Part shown: piece by piece, positions 57,960 through 64,000 of the stretch
Position numbering within the stretch: position 1 is the stretch's first letter
Layout: every line of letters starts with the position of its first letter
DNA from: Pyxicephalus adspersus
Lineage: Eukaryota > Chordata > Amphibia > Anura > Pyxicephalidae
NCBI RefSeq assembly: GCF_032062135.1
Contig: NC_092863.1
Location: 20,765,740-20,829,739 of the forward strand
Reading direction: 5' to 3'
Length of the DNA stretch: 64,000 nucleotides
The notes under the pieces: model-generated
What the model saw: only the letters and a program-made list of their open reading frames with translations
Databases searched by the model: none
Told to the model about the DNA's origin: nothing
Program-made: the position numbers and the translations under genes

Positions 57960-58745
57960 TTGGTCCCTCCTCTTAGGCACTTTGTCTTGGCTTTAATTTT
58001 GATTCTGCCCTTTTATTTACCCCCATATTCAGAACATTTCCAGGTCCTGTCACTTTTTCATCTGTGCAACATCTGCAACATTCGCCCCTACTTGTCCCAA
58101 TATCTTGACTGGGCCACTGTAACATCCATCTCTCTGGTATTCCACTAACCCGACTCTCTCCTCCACAATCAGTTATGAATGTTGCAGACCTATACACCCC
58201 TCAGGCCACTCCTCTGCTTCATCTCTTCGTATTTCTCTTCATTGGCTTCAATTTCAATCAAATTCAAGCTCCTGTGCTTTGCCTTCAAATAGCTCCACGG
58301 TTCTTGCTCCACCTATCTTTCTGACCTGGTAGAAAACTACTCCCCTAGCCGCTCTCTTTGCTTCTCCAATGACCTACTACTGACTTCCTCAGTCATAACC
58401 TCACATGCATGGCTCCAGGACTTTTCTAGAGCTGCCCCATCTCTTTGGAATGGTCTTCCTCATCCTAGTCGGCTTGTTTCTACTTTCTGATTATTTAAAA
58501 GAGCACTCAAAACCCATAATTTCAAACCTGCCTAGCGTCTTCTTCTGTCTCCTAAACCCTCACTACTTGCCAGCACTTCATATCTCTCCTCCTATTGTCT
58601 GATACTTTCCCCCACCTACTAGATTGTAGGCTCTTTGGGGTAGGGTTCTCTCCTCCTCCTGTATCACTGTCTTTGTCTGTCTATCAATTTCAACCCCTAT
58701 TTAATGTACAGTGTATATTAATATTATTATTAACAGTCTGATACC
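57960..58745 (+). pseudogene. L2-like LINE 3' end
   Basis: Decayed C-terminal RT region and 3' tail of an L2/CR1-type LINE. Blocks include SLFHLCNICNIRPYLS (about 58045), LCFAFK (about 58275), TYLSDLVENYSPSRSL (about 58310) and DFSRAAPSLWNGLPHP (about 58420-58465). The tail has CTAGATTGTAGGCTCTTTGG and ends in a TTA/ATT repeat (about 58718-58735). It may be the far part of the element whose endonuclease region is at 49655-50389. Confidence 0.65.
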
Positions 58746-59432
58746 TGATAGCTAAGCCTTCCTAACAACTGGTAAAGTGTAACCTTTTATTAGCTAAGGT
58801 TTTTTTCAAATAAAAACCTTTTGTTGATGATAAAAGCTAAATGTAAAGAAGATGTTTATTTATTTAACAGCTTGACATTCACAATATAGGTGAACATTTA
58901 TCCTGTAATAAATACCAGAAAACAGTAAGAGAGTGGCTTTTACTTACAATAACATGTCCAGACCAGTCCTGACAAACACATTCCAGAAGCGTCCTCTTTT
59001 ACTAATAATCAAAAACTAACAATGTCTTTTAAAAAATATGAAATCAAACTTTACAGCAATTACAACATAAAGTTTATTTCTCTATTATTTCTCTATTCTC
59101 TATTATTTCTCTATTCTTAAAGCAGTTCACCTAACAGGCTTTTTTCAGAGGAACAGGTTAGAGATACCCCATTTCCTGTTTTGCTATTGTTCCTAAGCTT
59201 AGTCCCCTACAATACAGAGTGGGGTTCCAAGCAGAGGTGTTACCTACTGCCTTAGGATGATTTCAATAGTCTGTTAGTGAGAAATTATGCTATTTATATA
59301 TGATTTCCCTAAGGGTGTTCCTAACCTACATTTCATCAATCAGGAAGTTCTGTTCGACTTCTTTGGCCTTTACATACAGGATCAAGAGCACCAAGGAGCT
59401 TGTACCATCTCCTTTGTCTCCTTGATAAGCTG
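58746..59432. other. Stretch without recognised gene
   Basis: AT-rich. A short TCTCTATTATT repeat lies at 59085-59115. Confidence 0.5.
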
Positions 59433-59545
59433 CTTAAAGCAGACCTAAACTCAAAATTTTTACTTTACATAAAAGGGTAGACAACCCTTTTAATTAAAGT
59501 AAAAATTTTAAATATTTTTTTTTAAGTGCAACACCCTTTTTATGT
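59433..59545 (+). mobile_element. Family A element, 5' fragment
   Basis: CTTAAAGCAGACCTAAACTC followed by TTTACATAAAAGGGTAGACA and a GTGCAACACCC block. It stops where L1-G begins. Confidence 0.6.
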
Positions 59546-59559
59546 TTTTAAGGATAAGC

Positions 59560-60330
59560 CGGGGTTTAGAATATCTGTCTGCTTTGGACCCTGTGAACAT
59601 CCAGGATCTGGCACTACAGGGGGGCCTCAGATTCTGAGATGGGTGATTCCCACGCACATGAGAGCAGCTACCCTGTGAGTTGTCTCACTGAATGTGAGGC
59701 TACTAAAGAGGCCAATGAGGAGGTCTGCTTTATTCTCTTTTCTAGATACTATAAACTTTTATATCTACATGCTCCAGGAATGCGGCATATAAAACAGCAT
59801 GGACTTGAAAAAGATTTGATGTTTGCCCCATCTCTCTGGTCTGGTGCCATGACAACAGATTTGTGGGTTTTGGAATCCTGACTTTTTATACATATCTTAA
59901 TGTGTATGCCCCTGCCGAAAAGCAAGAGAGGGCGGCATTATTTGAAACACTGCCTTTGTTTTGTACAGGTTCGGGACCTCTCCAGGTCAGTGGTGATATT
60001 AATTGCATTAGAGAGGGGGAGCACCGACAGGGGGGAGATCTGAACCATAGGTGAGACTGCAATTCGTACCTGCTAAAGAATTTTATTGATGATTTCAAGT
60101 TATGTGATTCTTGGAAGGAACTCAATCCAGAAGACCCAGGTTGCACCTGGTTCAATGGAAGAGTGAGCTCCAGAATCAATTTTATCCATTCTTTTGAGGA
60201 TTTTACTTTTTTTTAAATGCAATTGTTTTACCAACATATTTTCGGATCATGAAATGCCCCTAATATGTTTCAGTTTTTTGGGAGCACAGAGGGTAAAAAG
60301 AGGTGTGTGACACCTTTTCATCTTTCTTTT
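59560..60330 (+). pseudogene. L1-G: dead Tx1-type endonuclease
   Basis: Endonuclease part of another LINE ORF2. NVYAPAEKQERAALFETLPL (about 59905-59963) is followed by SGDINCIREGEHRQGG (about 59987), in which the usual GDFN has become GDIN. KLCDSWKELNPEDPGCTWFN-type residues lie at about 60100-60165 and a SRINFI block at about 60170. Stops and frameshifts are present. The catalytic Glu block is only weakly visible upstream. Confidence 0.7.
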
Positions 60331-62880
60331 AGAAAGGTTCTTTGATTCGGGAGAAGATTTTGCGGATCTACCAGTGGTGGCAGAGACTGCAAAAGCCCCA
60401 TGAATCAGTGCTACACTGGTGGGAGGGCATTAAACCCCAGATTAGGGATTTTAATATCTCAGCAGGTAACAAAGACAAAAGGTAAAAAGCAGTGGTTTAA
60501 TGTTTTAAAAAAGAAAATTACATGCCCTTAAAAATAAAAGAAGTGGGGATTGATGTGGATAATGACATTTTAAGCCTCCAAAATGAAATAACAATGGTAC
60601 TGGAATGCAAGGGTAACATTTGTTCAATGTTCAACATTTGGAACAAATTGAAAAATGTTCCCACCCCTTTTTTGTAATGGACAGAAAGGTTGGTATTTTA
60701 TTGTTGAATTATGAAACATCTTTGGAGGGCATGTTGAATCATACTTTTAATTTGTATCAAGAATCATTTAGTGAAAAAAGCTATTGCTCCAATGCTTTTA
60801 AATGACTTTCCAAATGTCCCATATTTTAAACTTGATAGTTTAGATTAAGAACTTTTATCCTACAATAATACCTGTGAACGGTCGGACAGGTTGCCAATTG
60901 AGTTTTATCTGGAATCTTACAAAAATAGACCTATCACCCTTTTAAATTTTAGACTTTAGGGTTATGGCTTAAATAATTGCAAACAAGCTAAAACAGATAT
61001 ATCGAGAAGTTGATCCATCCCAGTCAGGTTTGTGGTGTACCTGGCAAAAGTATTACCAAATCCCTTAATATTTTCATGATTTTATTTTGTATTCTAAAAA
61101 TAGACATCAGAGTCTCGCTATTTTATCCTAGGAATTTAAAAAAGCTTTTGATCTTGCCTCTTGTAAGCACCTTTTAAAGGTTTTAGCAAAAATGTTTATT
61201 CCAAGTGCTATTTTAACTAATTTAGTCCTATTTTAACTAATTTTAGCCAGATTTCAGTAAACATTATTTTTTATCAAAAAAGGTCATTTTAAAGTCTGGG
61301 TGTAAAACAGGGTTGCCCTTTTGTCCTCCTTACTTTTTATCTGCGCCATGAAACCCCTCTTGATTTTAATTTGCAAAGATAAATGCGAGGGGTACCCATA
61401 CCTGGTAGTGGTGGGAACCAGGTAAAGGTGTTGGGCTATATAGACGATGTCACTATTTTATGTACTACACCTTATGACATACAGAGGGTGTTCTCACACA
61501 CTAACCTTTTTTGGTCTCTGATTTTAAACTTAATATCTTAAAATGTGACTGTTTTACTGTGGGGTCATGAAATCTATCTCAGACCTCAGGGATTATAATC
61601 CAGAGCATGGAAATTAAAATTATATATTTTAGGCATCATTTTTAACCAAAAGAATACCGGCAATAGTGATTGGAATTTGGTAATTACTAAACTTGAGAAA
61701 AAAATATTGTTATGGTTACTGTCAATGGAAGGCAAAATTTTAATAATAAAAATTATTTTACTTCCCATTATTTTATATGTAGCTATGGTTTATCCTTCCT
61801 CAGAATTGTATGTACAGAAACTAACACACATATGTTTTATGTTTTAATGGAAATCCATAATGGAAAAACTAAAATGTGATTTTATGTACAAAAGTAAAGT
61901 AAATGGAGGGAAAGATACATTTTAATATATACTTTTATATTAAATATTTCTGTTAGGTTTTTAAAATTTTTAAAGCAGATTGCATTTTTACTTGTTTTTT
62001 TAAAATACCCAGTTGGTATGGTTTTTAGCCAGAATTGGTTTTGGCCGGAATACCTTTGCTTTTATCTCCAAATTATGCTGTTTTGGAGGAATTTAAAAGA
62101 GTTTTTAAACTACAACATCCAGATCCTGAGTTGTTTGGCAACCAGAGGAAACTAATGGCAGTAATACAGGTCTCAAATTTCACGCAGGCAAGGTTGAAGT
62201 CGGTCTGGTTACTTGCACCAACAATGAGACAGTATTACGCTTTTTCTGGAACTGCCCATTTTCACATGAGATCTGGAAATGGACAGGCTTACTTTTTAAA
62301 TGGGTCTGTAGCTTTAATGATTTTAAATATGAGTGTATTTTATGGCCTTTTTAAGTGTTCTTCCTCGCACCAACAAATTGTTTGTTGGATTTTTATTAAT
62401 TGTATAAGCACTGCTATCTGGAAAGTTTAAAACATTTTAATATTTAAGCATGACTTTATTGATCCTATTTAATGTATGTAAATAGCCATGAGTGAGATGT
62501 ATATTTATTTACTAAGTGACAGGAAAAATGTAGGCCCTACAGAGGCAAACAGTGTGTGGACTCTTATTAAATGTCACACAATGATACTGTAGACTTTATC
62601 TTAATATAAGTTATTATCTGCTAATGTATTGTTATTTTAAGCCATATAGAGTAAAATATTAACGTAGGGTTTATCCTAATATAAGGTTTTATCTGCTAAT
62701 CAAAAATTTTCCACTATGATTGAATTTTTAAAACAATGATAAGGTACATTTTATCTTGATATACGATTTTATTTGCTGAAGAAATTGTTTTATTCTGGAA
62801 CTGGAAAAACACCTTGTATTTAAGCCTTAATGTTATCACTAAAGTTGTATTTTTTATCTTGGTTCAATAAAATTGTGGAA
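60331..62880 (+). pseudogene. L1-G: RT, C-terminus and 3' UTR
   Basis: Decayed RT: NRPITLLNF (about 60920), FKKAFD (about 61135), a GVKQGCPF block (about 61300), and GYIDDVTIL (61434-61460) at the active site. The post-RT region NTGNSDWNLVITKLEKKILL (about 61655-61710) and GKILIIKIILLPIILYV is fairly well kept. A 131-codon open stretch (62035-62430) covers part of the C-terminal region. The 3' UTR has three loose 76-bp repeats with TATCTGCTAAT-like cores (about 62590, 62665, 62742) and AATAAA near 62865. It ends where the capsid relic starts. Confidence 0.7.
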
Positions 62881-62899
62881 TCCTTGTGAGTAAAATAGT

Positions 62900-64000
62900 C
62901 AAACCCGATAATTTCCCCATCATCAAAGGATGCATTGGCTTTGATTAACCACCCAATAACTAGTCTTTTTAATTATGTCAATATCAGGTTAGGTGATTGT
63001 ATTATTTCTACGTCCAATAATTTGTATACCTACTAGGCGCTCATCGGGACTATTTTAAATAACATACCACTTTAGCATCTCATTTTACAGCCGGATTATT
63101 CTACAAGGATACGATGGACAGTTTTTTCAAAGTGACTAGCTTCGCAGTAGATTCCGGAGCTCTAGAATTGTTAAGTTCTATTTACAGGATATAATAAACC
63201 AAACTGCTTTTAAATGGTTTAGATATCATGATATGATTGGAAGAAGGACATTGTCTTATGTTGGCAGAACCCAATTATTTCAAAAACAAGCATCTCTCTG
63301 CGTTAAGAGTACAATTTTCACCAGTAATTAAGAAAGGCCACATACCGGCTCTGTTAACGGTCAACACAAAGTACACCATAGAGCGTGCCTGTCTCAAAGT
63401 CTGCAGTATACCATCCAATCACGAAAATCTCTTTTTTGGTAAGAGATCAAAAGATGTTACATTAGTGTTTGTTGACAATAAAGCTTTTAGTGGAAGTTAC
63501 CAAAGGAATCTGTTATGCTTTAATCATTATAAAGTAAATTATGTCTCTCTTTATATTTAGACAGTCAACAGATAACTGTTTCTGTTTCAACCTAATTTCC
63601 AAAATGTGTCTGTCATTTGTACACGGCTCTAGTGCACATTTCCAGGAATCAAAGAGTGGATAACGCTTTAGTCAAAAAATGTTTATGAATGGCTTCATCC
63701 TATTCACTTTTGATCTGTCACCTGATCAAGAATTTGGAGGTAATTTCTCGTTCTAGTTAAATCTGTAAATTAATGGGCGAAAATATGATTTGCAGAACCA
63801 ATGCTCAATACTACTACCAGGATCGTACACTCCATCATTAAAATATTTTTAAAATAAATAATGGAAGAGAACGTTTGCACGATTACCATTAAAATAAATA
63901 ACTATGAAATTTAGAAGCATCATTAAAACAGACTTTCACTCCCGAAGAATCTTTAAAGGAGTATTTCTGTGCAATCTTTTACTCAGAAGGTTACTCAAAA
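62900..64000 (+). pseudogene. Polinton/Maverick-type major capsid protein relic
   Basis: Relic of the double jelly-roll major capsid protein carried by Polinton (Maverick) elements and related adintovirus-like agents. Four collinear blocks are on the plus strand: ALINHPITSLFNYVNIRLGD with ISTSNNLYTY (62938-63033, ending at an in-frame TAG), GLFYKDTM (63093), a 107-codon open frame (63237-63560) with IPSNHENLFFGKRSKD, VDNKAFSGSYQRN and NHYKVNYVSLYI, and GFILFTFDLSPDQEFGGNF (about 63691). Blocks lie in two frames, with stops between. The protein forms icosahedral shells in this group. The relic lies next to the 3' end of L1-G and leaves the window. No polymerase, integrase or ATPase partner is visible. 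Confidence 0.65.

Noticed and set aside
1..64000. Bacterial-type systems (CRISPR arrays, operons, toxin-antitoxin)
   Set aside because: Codon density, repeat types and splice signals are those of a vertebrate nuclear genome; no such arrays are present.

Overview
The window reads as AT-rich vertebrate nuclear DNA from an amphibian, most likely a frog. That call rests on the repeat mix: several L1/Tx1-clade LINEs, CR1- and L2-like LINEs, a V-type tRNA-SINE, endogenous retrovirus (ERV) pol relics, a Tc1/mariner, two hAT elements, many MITE families, and a Polinton/Maverick-type capsid relic. There are no bacterial operons, rRNA or CRISPR. Species is inference only.

Host content is sparse. The best host feature is a microexon at 44040-44063 on the + strand. 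It has a long pyrimidine tract, a tandem CAGCAG acceptor, a 5' splice site (AAG|gtcagt) and a TGCATG (RBFOX-type) element 32 nt downstream. It encodes (Q)PNYWSFK, which I recognise as the microexon peptide of SRCIN1 (p140Cap), whose paralogue is KIAA1217 (sickle tail). The window is therefore probably inside a very large, transposon-filled intron of one of these genes. A second possible + strand exon (108 nt, 36 open codons, good splice sites) lies at 15866-15973, with no recognised product.

Layout. 1-5.6 kb: mostly unique sequence, one interspersed nonautonomous element and a V-SINE. 5.6-9 kb: dead L1 on the - strand. 9.8-15.3 kb: cluster of DNA-transposon derivatives (piggyBac-like, TA-flanked MITE, hAT with transposase remnant). 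18.2-22.4 kb: - strand ERV relic (integrase, RT, protease), with a possible gag piece at 24.9-25.1 kb separated by CR1-like and L1 fragments. 27.94-33.63 kb: a full-length L1 with two open ORFs, a 14-bp perfect target-site duplication (TSD) and a poly(A) tail. 34.6-42.1 kb: a second - strand ERV relic split by a 4.4-kb dead L1. 42.1-43.2 kb: - strand Tx1-type endonuclease relic. 44.04 kb: microexon. 45.7-46.4 kb: Tc1/mariner. 49.7-58.7 kb: an L2-like LINE apparently split by a + strand Tx1-type L1, itself broken by MITEs, a hAT, a CR1-like fragment and a microsatellite. 59.5-62.9 kb: another dead Tx1-type L1. 62.9-64.0 kb: Polinton-type major capsid relic running off the edge.

Most elements carry stops and frameshifts. 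The exception is the L1 at 27.94 kb, intact in both ORFs but with glutamine where the endonuclease SDH histidine is expected. Insertions within insertions give a relative age order: ERVs, L2 and older L1s first, then CR1/MITE/hAT insertions, then the intact L1.
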